Source: Gnetum montanum (taxonomy: Eukaryota > Streptophyta > Gnetopsida > Gnetales > Gnetaceae). Taken from it: DNA of 64,000 nt. How positions within the stretch are numbered: position 1 is the first letter of the stretch; every line of letters starts with the position of its first letter. The stretch is taken from assembly GCA_015680685.1 (NCBI GenBank), contig MNCI01008863.1, positions 457,900-521,899 of the forward strand. The letters are read 5' to 3'. Below are positions 11,383-22,800 of this stretch, one piece after another. The notes beneath the pieces are model-generated. The model was not told the origin of the DNA. It worked only from the letters and a program-made list of their open reading frames with translations, and made no database searches. The translations under genes were made by a program, and so were the position numbers.

Positions 11383-12744
11383 TTATACACTCAAATACAT
11401 CATGCTACTGTTGCTCTCCTTATCCTAGTTATACCTCTCAACACATCCTCACCAAAGCATAGTAAAGTTACTCAAAATTTCACAATGTGTTTGAAAATTT
11501 TAAAGAGGAATATGAATAGAAAAGGAGTACAGAGAAAGAGATAGATGAATTGTAAAGGAAGAGAAAATTAATAACAATAAAAATAGAAAATAGAAGAAAA
11601 TAAAATAAAAGAGGAAAAAAGATAGAATTTTGCCAATACACCTATCATGGGGATGTTGCTATGTCATAGAAGTGGGACATGACTACATTCCTCACTTAAT
11701 TTGGTTGTGAAGGAATGTTGATATGTATGTTACTAGAAATGAAAATGAAATCTCTCCTTGGTGTACACAAACACTCGAAACTTTATAAGATGGAGAGATA
11801 TGTAATAGAACTTCAACTTGCTATAGGAGGTAGCTTATCTAAAACTTTTGTACAAGTTGTTAAGTGGAAGAATAAGAGGAGAACATGAATACATAGAAGT
11901 GGAAATGTAGAGGAAAATAGATAAAGGTAGAAAGAGAAATACATGAATTTTAGTAAAAAATAAAGATAAAAAATTAGAGAAATATAAAAAGATGGAGAAA
12001 GAAAAAAAGGATAAGACATACTTCTTATTGTGTTTAGATGCTAATGTTGTTGAGGCTACAATTAGTAGCACTTGAGATAGCTATGATTCATAGGATCTAG
12101 AAATTTCTTACCATCAATGGTTGATAAGATAAATGCATCATTTTCCAAAGCCTTGGTGACAAGAAAAGATCCTTACTAATTTGTTATGCTATCTTATAGT
12201 GATAATCTAAGAAGAAGTTGGTTGTAGCAGAACTAGAGTAGAGAAAGAAAAATTGATGGAGGAAGTTATAGGAATTACAAAGACTAAAGATATCATGGGG
12301 ATATTCATAAAGGAAATGATGACTAAATTGGATGTTGTTAAGGAAGTAGAGAAACTAGAGAAAGAAGCTATAGCATAAAGAGAGGTAGCAAAAAAAGGAG
12401 GGCCAAGAGACCAAGAAGGTTAAAAAATGTTTTTGTATTTTTTGTTGGTTTTAAAAAGACTATAACAGGAAATAATTATAAAAAATGAGCTATATATCAT
12501 GATTTTTACTAAAATTAAATATTATTCACTATTTTTTGCAAACATAAAACTTAAATGTAAAATAAAAAAGATATGATGAAGCAAAGCTATGCATGTGATA
12601 AAAGATGCAAGAAGTAAAAGAAAAAACTAAAAGATAAAGAAAAACCAATTAAAATGCATAAGAAATAAATGCTAGTAAGGCTAAGATGTTTGGTTTATAA
12701 GTTTTTTTTTATGCTTGAAAGAATTTTATAGGTTTTATTGTCTA
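11383..12744. other. AT-rich spacer without a recognised gene
   Basis: Contains purine-rich simple sequence (about 11550-11630 and 11860-12010) and a short Lys/Glu-rich broken frame at about 12255-12420. Part of 11640-11710 resembles 3800-3850. Nothing else is supportable. It ends at the target site of element T1. Confidence 0.35.
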
Positions 12745-12749
12745 GGATA

Positions 12750-14402
12750 TGTAACGACGGAAAATGTCGACAGCTGGAAAATACCAAACAAAATCCTGCG
12801 TACACAGTTTTAACCACGGATCCATGCGAGGGCTATGCTGGAAAAACGAATCCATGGCACCTTGAACGATCTTGTCGATCAGACAAGGACTTACTAGTCA
12901 GTAAACTGATGAAGATAATGAATATCTCGTGGAATGATCTAATTCGAGGAATCGCAAAATGAGGGGAAAATGACGTAGATGAATTGTAACGATGATAACG
13001 CTAAACATGATAAGAGGAGGCTAATACAAGAGAAACGCGTAGTCTCAAGATCTTCGCTTTGACTTGAAAAATGTATATTTTGTATATCATGTTACACTGG
13101 GGAGACCCCGATTACTGGATGTAAAGCAAGCACAAAACAACAAGAAAACTGTCCAAACAAAAGTCCAATCTACCTCGTGGGCCAAAGCTGGGATGCAAGG
13201 AAGGTCAAGCTCTGATGTCTATCAATCAACTGTTTCTGACCAATAGAGTCTACAAACCATGCAAGATGATCCCACGATCTTGGATCTACTTCTTTCACCT
13301 TAGGTAGTTTCTGTCTAGGACCACCAATGATCGCTGATGGAGAAAGTTGTGTCTTCCCCAAAAGAACGATTACTCTTGTTGCTGATGCTCAAAGCGAACT
13401 GTGCTCTGTTTCTACCGGAAGGTGATGCTGTCAACAATTGCCAGAGTGTTGCTCTCTCTGTCTCTGCTCAAAGTGATAAGTGCTCCTATGCTTAGAAAAA
13501 TGTCTTTGCCTCTTTGATTTGCCAACCGCTCTTTGATTTGCCAACCGCTCTTTGATTTGCCAGTCGCTCTTCTTTTTTCCCGCCCTTGTATCTTTGTCAA
13601 CTAGGGTATTTATAGGCTGCGATGTCCTGTGGAAAAGGCGCAACCCTGATGATGTGTGTCCCGAATATTTTGGGTACTATTGACCTGACCATTTTTGTGT
13701 CAGACTTTGTGACTACGCACAATACGCTTATTTGCGTATTGTGCATGTGAAGAACAGATGCGCGTCGGGCATGTTTCAACTGTATTTGGGTTATATTATG
13801 CTCATTCGTGCTGCGTTGCATGCATGAGCGTAACATAACATGGAAACAATGGATTCAAGCTATTTTACGCTCGCTTACGCAGCCACGCGTAATGAAGCGT
13901 AAACGATGTCTAGCTTGGCGATGCAATACGCTGTGATACACTACGTTGCGTAATGAGCGTATGATGAGTAATCCGCACGCCAAGAGAAAAGGGTTGATCT
14001 GTTGCACTTTCTTAGACTTTGCCTTTGACTGTTTTGGAGCTCATTACGCTGCCGTGCGTAACAGAGTGTAAACCTGGCCTTGAACAAAAGACTTAGCAAA
14101 ATATACAAGAAGTCGCATATTACGCTGCTCAAGCTTCTCCCCATGCCGAAGTAACTAGCCTTCTGATGCCGAACTATGTTTAAACAGAATCACGCTAAGC
14201 ATTATTACACCATGTCGCGTGATATAGCGTAAACAGAGAAAACATAGTAAGATTAGGAATCTGCACAGGAAGTCGAAGACTTGATGCTACGCGCCTCTTG
14301 GTGTTGCTCTGTCTTATTCTCGCTTTTGGAATTCTGACATGCGCCCTTGCCTGAATTGCGAATCTTTTCCTGAGGCCGACTCGCAATTTTCACAGTGTTT
14401 CA
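12750..14402 (-). repeat. T1 3' LTR (1653 bp)
   Basis: It is colinear with 28649-30282 from TGTAACGACGG to GTGTTTCA. On the coding strand it begins TGAAACAC and ends CGTTACA, so it has standard TG...CA ends. It is 19 bp longer than its partner because a 19-bp unit (TTTGATTTGCCAACCGCTC, about 13517-13570) is present in three copies here and two there. Most other differences are C/T or G/A. GCGTAA and TTACGC words are frequent in 13690-14230. A TATA-like CTATAAATA lies at 13615-13607. Confidence 0.92.
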
Positions 14403-14416
14403 ATGACCCCTCTTTG
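14403..14416 (-). other. T1 polypurine tract
   Basis: Read on the minus strand, AAAGAGGGGTCAT abuts the TGAAACAC start of the 3' LTR. This is the expected position and composition for the plus-strand DNA primer, and it confirms minus-strand orientation. Confidence 0.7.
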
Positions 14417-15555
14417 TTGACAGTTAGAGGGCGTGCCCGAAAGACGTCGACAAAGAATACGAAACACTGGATTGGTAGAAGCAAGAACAGCGTTCATCCA
14501 TGGCTACTCAAGCGTTGCCCTGTCAACATGGAAGAGCAAAGCTGGAGGGAATGGGAGATAGAATGACATAGTAGGAAACAGGTTCAGGGAAGACGTAAAA
14601 TGAGTCAGGATGGTAGGAGTATGGAACACACTTACTGAACGCACAGAAACGTACGCACACTTATGTCAACAGGAATACTTTCAGACGAGCATAGCGCATC
14701 AGCCTGAGATTTCTCTGTCATCGATTATAGCAGGAATGCTTGCAAAAGGAGCACGGCGCATCACTTCTGCGATATCTCTACTACAGTGCTTAACTGTGTT
14801 ATGGGGCTGATTGCACTGCGAGTGTGAAAGATGAGTGTTTGCGTATGTAGCTTTTGGATACGGGAAGCAGGTGGGAGGGATGAAACGAAATAAGAGCTAA
14901 GGGTAGGATTATGAGAGGTATAGGCATGCAGTTCTAAGTGGACAGGCAAACCTGAGCAGCCATCTCAAAACGTTGTTTGGACTTCACCGCTCAGATGAAT
15001 GCACCTCTGAATGACATCCTCGAAGCAAGTAACCTGCAACCACAGAGGAAAAGCAGAGGACACCATTGCGCGTGTGAAGAACCAGCGAAGTTTTTGAAAC
15101 CAGTACCGTTTGAGACGAGATAAAGCGATCAGGCCGTGAAGAAGGAGTTGTAGCATGAGGCTGGAGCCGCCAATCCTGACGATTGGCCCAGCATATCTTC
15201 GCCAAAAGACATCAGACACAATGCACCGAACTGGTTAGGCAAAGAACCAGCTAGATGAATCTGCGAAGCCAGCGTCTGATAGCGAGGATCAGCATAGGTC
15301 CCCGAGGTCGTTGTCGATGAGGATTTCGTCGGGGCTCCGGCTGGTGAGACTAAACTCTCAGAGGTACCACCGCTGCAGTGGGCACAGCGACGGCATCTCC
15401 AAGGGATCAGTAAGATGCCTCTCAGCTCATCCGAGGAATCAGTAGGATGCTGGTGGGGTGGCGATGCTGGGACTGTCCCAGTATCCCATCTCATTTGTCG
15501 TGCAATTGTACAGAGATGATCACGCTCGCTTGATTTGCATGGCAGCAGTCTGTAA
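14417..15555 (-). other. T1 3' untranslated region
   Basis: No gag-pol or known extra domain is recognised between the polypurine tract and the repeat array. A minus-strand frame continues out of the array to 15129, but its non-repeat part has no motif I can name. Confidence 0.4.
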
Positions 15556-16142
15556 GTCCCAGTTTTAAGTCCTGGTAGACTGTCATTGCTGGTTTTAAGT
15601 CTCAGCAAACCATGGTCCCAATTTAAAGTCTGGGCGGACCGAGAAGTGCTAGTTTTACGTCGTAGCGGACGGTGGTGTGTATGATTTATGGTCTCAGCAG
15701 ACCGTGCTATGGATGTCAGTTTTGTGTCATGACCCAGGGACAGATCTATGCTGGTTTTACGTCTCAGCAGACGGCTACTTACCTGTGCCAGTTTTGTGTC
15801 GTGGCGGACAACTGGTGCCAGTTTAGCATCATGGCGGACGTGTGCAAAAGATGCCAGTTTTTCGTCTTGGCGGACCTGTACAACATTGCCAGTTTTATGT
15901 CGTAGCGGACGGTTACAACTTGCCATTTTAGCGTCGTAGTGGACGATCAATGCCAGTTTAGCGTCATGGCGGATGCGTGCAAGGAATGCCAGTTTTACGT
16001 CGTAGCGGACGGTGGTTGCCAGTTTAGCGTCGTAGCGAACGATTGTTGCCAGTTTAGCATCGTGGTGGACGATTGTTGCCAGTTTAGCGTCGTAGCGGAC
16101 GATTGTTGCCAGTTTAGCATCGTAGCGGACGGTCATTGCCAT
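15556..16142 (-). repeat. 30-bp minisatellite: AGTTTAGCGTCGTAGCGGAC motif plus ~10-bp spacer
   Basis: About twenty degenerate copies are spaced 30 bp or slightly more. They are cleanest at 15985-16140, where TTTAGCGTCGTAGCGGACG recurs every 30 bp, and increasingly variable toward 15556 (for example TTTACGTCTCAGCAGAC). The GTC and GAC arms stay self-complementary in most copies while the loop bases vary. Because 30 is a multiple of three, the minus strand stays open (16142 to 15129) with a YDAKLATIVR-type decapeptide repeat. I regard that ORF as a by-product. The array lies just past the pol stop (16170), in the 3' untranslated region of T1. Confidence 0.85.
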
Positions 16143-16169
16143 ACCTGATTGTTCACACTGGAGACACTA

Positions 16170-17568
16170 CTAAACGTAATACCGCTTCAGATATACATGA
16201 TTTACAGGGTTCGGTAATTCATTGCCATTGATGTCTGCTAATTTGAATGCTCTGTTGTTGTACGCGTCAACCACCAAGAAAGGGCCCTCCCAGTTTGCAG
16301 AGAACTTGCCTACTGGTTCGTGCACGGCCTTGAGAACTAGATCTCCTTTCTTGATCAGGCGCTGCTAAAGGTTGTGACAATGCTTCTATCTCTGTTTGTC
16401 TTGATACTTTTCAATCGTATCAAGCACCTGCATCCGCTTCTCTTCTATTGAATCCAGATCCGCGATTCGAGACTCGGTGTGTTGAGCCTCATTTATAACC
16501 ATGGAGAGGACCATTCTCAGAGAAGGAATTTGCAACTCGAGAGGCAGCACTGCTTCAGACCCGTAAACCAGGCTATAGGGTGTACTACCCGTAGCCATCC
16601 TACATGTAGTACGATACGCCCATATAGAGGATCTGTTCGTGCCACCGTCTTTTGTTGCCGTCGAGCATTTTCTTGAGCAGATTGATGATCACTTTGTTTG
16701 TTGCTTCAGCTTGACCATTCTCTTGCGGGTAGTAGAGGGAGGAAAAAGATTGCCTAATGCCCAGGTTATCACAGAAGGATTTGGTTTCCATGCTACTAAA
16801 CTGTGGCCCATTGTCGGTCACGATAGTCATCGGGAGACCAAATCTCATTACTATATTGTCCAAGATAAAATGGCAAATCTGCTGAGATGTGATCTTTCGT
16901 AGGGGAACAGCCTCTACCCACTTTGTAAAATACTCAGTAGCGGTAATGATGAAGCTATGACCTACGGAAGATTTCGGCGTGATGGGGCCTATAATGTCTA
17001 GTCCCCATCGTTGAAATGGCCATGTTATCTGCGTTGTATGTAATTTTGTAGGTGACACGTGTATGAGATTCGCGTGACGCTGACACGTGTCACAAGTTTT
17101 AACCTTTGTTAGGAAATCCTTTTCCATGCGCGGCCAGTAGTATCCTAAGCAACGGATTTTTAGGGCCATAGCCCGTGGTGCTACGTGGCCTCTGCACAGT
17201 CCCTCGTGAACTTCGCCGACTATATGCCGCGCTTGGTTTTTGTCAACGCAAGTAAGCAACACGCCATCAAAGGAGCATCTACAAAGAGTGTTGTCTCCGA
17301 TGATGACGTATTGCCTAGCCCACTTGCGGATCGCATCTTTCTGCGTGCGTGTCAATTCAAACGGTAGCTCGCCCTGTAAAAGGTAAGTTTTAATGTCGTC
17401 GTACCATTCAAGCGTGCTTTCCTCAAGAAGAGAAGAGATTTGCACCATCTGAATGATAGGATCTGCGCAGTCTGTTATCAATGCAGGGCAGGTGTCAAAA
17501 AGATGTGAAGGCACGTTCAAAGCCAGTGTAGCCAGTGCGTCGACCAGTGTGTTGTCAGTGCGTGGCAC
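16170..17568 (-). pseudogene. T1 integrase (pol C-terminal part)
   Basis: The integrase inserts the DNA copy into the genome. The first part (17568-16600) follows RNase H in the same frame after one TAA at 17574-17572. An HHCC zinc finger is visible as HEGLCRGH ... CDTCQRH. The DDE core reads GLDIIGPIT, VTDNGPQFS and ENGQAEATNK, giving D, D and E with the D-E spacing expected for retroviral-type integrases. Near 16600 the frame shifts, then continues as TPYSLVYGSEAVLPLE (from 16598). Two TAG codons (near 16386 and 16370) precede KKGDLVLKAVHEPVGKFSAN and a WEGPF module, the GPY/F-type C-terminal domain. The stop is at 16170 and no chromodomain follows. It is inactive because of the frameshift and stops. 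Confidence 0.88.
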
Positions 17569-17571
17569 ATG

Positions 17572-19431
17572 TTAGGCATCGATGGTCGCAAATCGTCTCA
17601 GAAGATCTTTAGCTTTATTGCAGTAGGGCTGCAAATGTACAGCCTTGCAGACATAGACTTCTATGATTTGATTTATGACAAGCATCGAATCGCCCCTAAT
17701 CGCCAGGTGTCGAACATCGAGTTCACTGGCAGTTAGTAATCCCCTGAGGAGCCCCTCATACTTTGCCACGTTGTTCGTACAGGGGAAGGTCAAGCGATAA
17801 GCGTGTAGACGCACATCCTCAGGTGATAGCGTAATAACAGTGGCAGCACTGCTACCTCTAGCGGTTGAAGCTCCGTCGAAATACAACGTTACTTCGGGGC
17901 CTGTCAAGACAGGGCTTAAACTATGTACATGTTCATCAGGGAACTCTNNNNNNNNNNNNNNNNNNNNNNNNNNNNNNNNNNNNNNNNNNNNNNNNNNNNN
18001 NNNNNNNNNNNNNNNNNNNNNNNNNNNNNNNNNNNNNNNNNNNNNNNNNNNNNNNNNNNNNNNNNNNNNNNNNNNNNNNNNNNNNNNNNNNNNNNNNNNN
18101 NNNNNNNNNNNNNNNNNNNNNNNNNNNNNNNNNNNNNNNNNNNNNNNNNNNNNNNNNNNNNNNNNNNNNNNNNNNNNNNNNNNNNNNNNNNNNNNNNNNN
18201 NNNNNNNNNNNNNNNNNNNNNNNNNNNNNNNNNNNNNNNNNNNNNNNNNNNNNNNNNNNNNNNNNNNNNNNNNNNNNNNNNNNNNNNNNNNNNNNNNNNN
18301 NNNNNNNNNNNNNNNNNNNNNNNNNNNNNNNNNNNNNNNNNNNNNNNNNNNNNNNNNNNNNNNNNNNNNNNNNNNNNNNNNGGTTTCTGACACCACAAAC
18401 CCCAGCATGCATCCGATTTTGACTCTGAATACGTACTTCTTTGGGTTAAGCAGGAGCTCATATTTGGAGCATCTTTTAAGGACTAACCCCAGGTCTCCTG
18501 AATGATCCTCAAACTTTAAAGACTTAACAGCTATATCGTCTACGTAATCATTCAGTCTTCCTAGGAGGTAATTGCTAAAGATGTATGTCATGGCTCGTTG
18601 ATATGTTGCTCTGGCGTTCTTTAGACCAAAAGGCATCATAGTGTAGCAAAAGGTGCCCCAGGGCGTCATGAACGTTGTTGTTAATTGATGTTCTGGGTTG
18701 ATACGAATCTGATTATAGCCTGAAAAATCATCCATAAAGGATAGAAGCGCATGCCCAGCTGTCGTATCGACTAGCTGGTTGATACTCGGTAGTGGGAAGT
18801 TATCCTTGATTGTGGCCTTGTTTAAATCCCGGAAGTCTATGCAGATGCGTATGCTTTCGGTCTTCTTTGGGACGACTACAATGTTAGATACCCAATCCGA
18901 GTAATCGACTGCGCGAATGAAACCAGCCTGATACAGTTTGGTGATTTCATCACGCACGGCTAGCGCGATCTCTGGCTTGATTTTGCGTGCTTTTTGCCTA
19001 ACTGCTTTAATCTGCGGATCTAAGATGATGTTATGCTGGATTAGCCTGGGATCTAGTCCAGGCATATCCTCGTATGACCATGCAAAGACCGTGATGTTGT
19101 CTTGCAGGACCTGTTTTATAGCATCGTGCATTTTTTGGTCTAGTAAAGAGTTGACTTTAAGCGTTTTGGCTTCATCCTTATGCGTAATGATAGAAACCTC
19201 ACTGAGGGGGTCTTCGGTTATGTCTCTAGCCTCTAGGTCTAGCGTACGCGTCGCCTGTTCTGGCCATTCTAGGGACGTCTTCGACGCAGCTATGGTTACG
19301 TCTTCTAAAGGGGGGTTAACGTCTACTAGCGTGGAGTCGAATTGCCTAACTACCTTCCCATATGGGCCCGTCAGAGTTAGAGGTGCTAAAAATGTTGCGT
19401 CCATTTGCCGTCTGCCCTGCAAAACCACCAA
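17572..19431 (-). CDS. T1 reverse transcriptase / RNase H
   Basis: This ORF copies element RNA to DNA and removes the template. It is open for 619 codons, including 145 unknown residues at the sequence gap. The N-terminal tether contains LTGPYGKVVRQ and TEDPLSEVSI, then the RT fingers and palm: GFIRAVDYSDWVSNIVVVPKK, RICIDFRDLNKAT, FMDDFSGYNQI (first catalytic Asp), PFGLKNARATYQRAM, and the YVDD catalytic box (LNDYVDDIAVK). After the gap come RNase H motifs LYFDGAST (first Asp), NNVAKYEGLLRGL (Glu) and GDSMLVINQI (Asp). No normal ATG starts the frame; it begins just after a splice-acceptor-like TGGTTTTGCAG at 19417. That suggests expression by splicing to the protease exon rather than from its own start. 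The 3' boundary is a TAA in a position that should be Gln (before HVPRTDN). Confidence 0.92.
   Translation of the reverse strand: MVVLQGRRQMDATFLAPLTLTGPYGKVVRQFDSTLVDVNPPLEDVTIAASKTSLEWPEQATRTLDLEARDITEDPLSEVSIITHKDEAKTLKVNSLLDQKMHDAIKQVLQDNITVFAWSYEDMPGLDPRLIQHNIILDPQIKAVRQKARKIKPEIALAVRDEITKLYQAGFIRAVDYSDWVSNIVVVPKKTESIRICIDFRDLNKATIKDNFPLPSINQLVDTTAGHALLSFMDDFSGYNQIRINPEHQLTTTFMTPWGTFCYTMMPFGLKNARATYQRAMTYIFSNYLLGRLNDYVDDIAVKSLKFEDHSGDLGLVLKRCSKYELLLNPKKYVFRVKIGCMLGFVVSETXXXXXXXXXXXXXXXXXXXXXXXXXXXXXXXXXXXXXXXXXXXXXXXXXXXXXXXXXXXXXXXXXXXXXXXXXXXXXXXXXXXXXXXXXXXXXXXXXXXXXXXXXXXXXXXXXXXXXXXXXXXXXXXXXXXXXXXXXXXXXXXXXEFPDEHVHSLSPVLTGPEVTLYFDGASTARGSSAATVITLSPEDVRLHAYRLTFPCTNNVAKYEGLLRGLLTASELDVRHLAIRGDSMLVINQIIEVYVCKAVHLQPYCNKAKDLLRRFATIDA
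17948..18381. other. Assembly gap, 434 N
   Basis: An unbroken run of N inside the RT/RNase H ORF of T1. Reading frame is kept across it (434 N plus flanks), so the gap length is plausibly right or nearly so. Confidence 0.99.
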
Positions 19432-19548
19432 GTGCGTAAATGATTAGGAGAAAGGTGACGTGATGTCGTCGAATGTGGAAGGCTAACTGAATTTTGAATA
19501 TTGTAAACAAGCTGTAATTAATGCTACCCAATTACGAGGCGATAAGAT

Positions 19549-19570
19549 GTGGTAGTTTAACGTCATTTCG
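19549..19570 (+). repeat. Single AGTTTAACGTCATTTCGGAC motif upstream of the antisense gene
   Basis: One copy of the motif family that forms arrays at 15556-16142, 24184-24387, 58105-58425 and 63318-63418. The self-complementary arms here are GTC and GAC. It lies between the RT start and the antisense-gene promoter region. Confidence 0.6.
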
Positions 19571-19672
19571 GACAGTGGCGCATGCGATATCAGCCACATT
19601 AATATCTTGATTTTTGGGTTCCATTTTAGGAAAGTCCCGCTGAAATCGGATATCAAGTCGGTGATCCTAGCA

Positions 19673-19680
19673 TATAAGTA
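19673..19680 (+). promoter_or_regulatory. TATA-like box of the T1 antisense gene
   Basis: CATATAAGTA sits about 125 bases upstream of the antisense gene's first ATG (19804), a suitable distance for a plant promoter with a short leader. The T2 copy has a stronger TATA box at the corresponding place (63155-63146). Confidence 0.4.
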
Positions 19681-19803
19681 AGTGGTTTTTGATGAGGACA
19701 GGCTGCTAGCTGTTGTGAATTTGAATTCGTAACTGTTGCTGAGCGAGAGAAGAAAGAGCAGAGGATTAGAGTGTGTGATTTTACGAAGATTTGCAAGTGC
19801 TAA

Positions 19804-22800
19804 ATGGTGAAGAATTCTGAAGCTATTACAATGGCACCAAAAATCAAAAGGAAGAATGCAAAACTGGCCAAAATCGATGAGGTGCAAGAAAATCTGGAGC
19901 GCGTTTCGCAGGCGGTGGTCGATGTTCGTGACCCTACGCCTTTGAACCGGTAGGTCATTCCTTACATGCTTATGTTTGTTTTAATGTCCACTTTTCATGG
20001 TATCTTTTACGTGAATGTGGATTTCAAATTATGGACCTCGAGTTAATGCGAGGGTTTGATGGGGTTGCGTCTACCGCCATTGTCAGGGACAAACCTTGCG
20101 TTGTTGCAAGGGTTTGGGCGATTTCGGCCTAGATAACTAGGCGTAATTTATAAGTTTTCTGTATTAGTCATGCAAATGTAAATCTAGGCGTTAATGTATG
20201 TATTGGGTTTTCTGTACAGCGTTACGCTAAAGCCTGTTCTGATTGTCTTGGATATTGTCGGGGTTTTGTGTTGTATAAACCCCATCATCCCCAATGTCCC
20301 TCCCTCGCAAACGCGGTTGCAAGGGAAGGCCATATGGTTTCGATGAGGTGCGCTGGAGTTTCTGTAGTTCTTACTGCGCAACTACAGTGTCATTGTGTGG
20401 TCTGCTTTGTCCGGCGATATCGCCGGTGCCATTTTAGAGCACCTGCTGGCGGGTTCTACACAAGGGATTCTGGCCTTCTTGACAGACAGGGCCATAGATA
20501 CGGGTCGTCCTGAGGACCGAGAACTTAGCGCCCGAGGCTTAAGGTGCTTAAAATGGATCTGGGAAATGGCTCAGTTTAGTTGTTATCATGCATATAACAC
20601 GCTGTTCGTGGCTCGCCATGTCTCGACCTATTTCCAGAACCCACAAGGCACAGTGTACTACGCAGGCGGGTAAGCAAATTTTGTTAACTGTATTTTTTTT
20701 TGTTATATGTCTGTCATCGATGTGAAGTATAAGATAAGCCTATATGCAAAATGTAAGATAAGTCTATGTGGTATGGTACAGGTTTTTTATTCATGACAAC
20801 AGGTTAGTTGGAAATGGAGATACGTTAGCATGGGCCGAAACGACAATAATGGCATTTACCTCAACTAGCAACGTGCGCGCTGGTGTTATAGGGCAGATTG
20901 GCTTCGACATGCGTGACTACCCCACTTGCTATGCTAGGGCTTTTGAGAATTGCCAGAAACTCGGGTGGCTGCATGATGACTGGACCTTAGATCCACCCCT
21001 TACAGTTGAGGACGTGCAAAGGAACCTTCCGCCATTTCCCTTGCCATTTGGACCTGGTAAGGCTGTTGTATAGTCGATTATTGCGTAGTATAGTTGTAAA
21101 TTGTGAGCATTGCGTAAATAGGGTTTTTGTTTGACTTGTGTTTTACGCTGTTCAGTCAGGGAATCACAGGAGGTTACCCTTACGATTTCCGGCCGCGAGG
21201 CGAGCACCGTCCTCTTCCACTACGGTGACATCAAGGATGCACAACGCTAGCTCGGCCACTCGGCAGCCCCAGTTGCGGTGACCACCAAGATCCGAGTAGC
21301 GAGGCTAATGCATTTATTTTTAGCTGCAACTCCTGATGTCCCCGCCAGTGAAATGCTGACCCTGGTCAACTCCTTCAACAAAAAGGCAGAGCATTTTTGC
21401 ACACGCGTACATCACGTACGCGTAAGCTTTAACATTGACGCTCAGCTCTTCGCAGACCTATTTGGCATCCCCTCGGATGACCTTCTCGTAAGTGAGAAGG
21501 CGAAGAGGAGCCTCAACTTCCAGCAGTGGCTGGAGGAGTGGGTAAGGGTTTCCTTGCAAAAGATTCCAGATGGGCGTTGCCAAGACAATTTATCCCCTTT
21601 TTCGAGCTCGGACCTTCCGCAAAACGCTCTCGCAAGGGAAGTTCTTTTCCATAGAACAGACCCGTATTATGCGGGAGGTTCTGGAAGAGGAGACCCAGTT
21701 CAATTGGGCAAGCTATTTCGCCAAGGGACTGCACAATGAGATGATCAAGCTTCGCAAGAAGCTTGAGTCTTGTTTCAGCGTGCATTACGCCTTCTTCATA
21801 GCTTGCCTTCGGCGTTTTGCTGAGTTTCTGGTCGTCCAAAGGAATGGGGTCTGGGTGCAGCAAGACCGAGACCAGCTATCCAAACCCTAGATTACCCATA
21901 TCCTCAGTACTACCCGTGGGCAAGATCCGCTGGAAGGGATCGGGGAGTCATTGTCTATAACGACCAAGGGGTTGGCGGCGTCTCGGCTGCGAGGCCCCGA
22001 TAGTATAGGTGGGATAATGCCTACTTACACTGGCAATGTCTCACAGGGGAAACGTTTGGCAGAGGAAATCGTGGAACCTACAGCCTAGAGCAAAAGGCTT
22101 CATATAACCGAGGCCTCTGTGGAACCTGGGAGCGGCGCAGGCCGAACTGTGACGATCAAAGTTCAGCAGAGTAAGCCTCCGCCTGGTAAGCGTGAAGGAA
22201 CTGTATTACACAATGTTTGTTTGGAATGTTTGGAATGATATACTAAGGTGTTGTGATATGACCAGTGAAAATTACAGAGGAGTTGACCCTTGAGACAGGG
22301 GCAGTAGTACTAAGTCGTGGGGAAGGGGCCTCAATTTTGGAAGAAGAGACCCCAGCTATTAGCGTGAGCCGTGCACAGGCTCCGGTGCATGAGGAGGCCC
22401 CAGCTGTTAGCGGGAGCCATGCATAGAACCTAGTGCATGAGGAGGTCCCAGCTACTGGAACCAACGACGCACAGACTCAAGTGCGTGAAGAGGAAAAGGA
22501 GGCGGAAGATGTTGGCGAAGTCGCCACTGTCACCGGTAGAGGTAATGAGTGTGTTAGCAAGTTTGCAGGATTCTGTAAACAGATGGAGTTTCTAACTGGA
22601 TTAAGCTACAGGAAAAGAGGATGTATCCACGTCTGTCGCTGTGAGCAGAGCGTGGAGAGACTTCCCTGACAAATTTGCCTTCATGGAAGGCATTGTCAGT
22701 GACATGATCGAGCGCCTAGAGCGCGTTGAACCTGGAGCTGGTACGTTATGGTTGTAGTAAGGTTGTGATATTACATAGTGGTAATGTGTCACCAACATTG

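Noticed and set aside
15556-16142. Regular 30-bp repeats resembling a CRISPR array
   Set aside because: Repeats run head to tail with only ~10 bp of similar spacer, there are no unique spacers or cas genes, and the context is a plant LTR element. It is a minisatellite.
17840-18505. Several ORFs on both strands across the run of N
   Set aside because: They are open only because N is read as X. Only the minus-strand RT/RNase H frame has real motifs on both sides.
18938-19447. 169-codon plus-strand ORF opposite RT
   Set aside because: It is an antisense shadow of conserved RT coding sequence, with no homologue-like pattern in T2 and no splice or promoter signals. It is unlike the antisense gene beginning at 19804.
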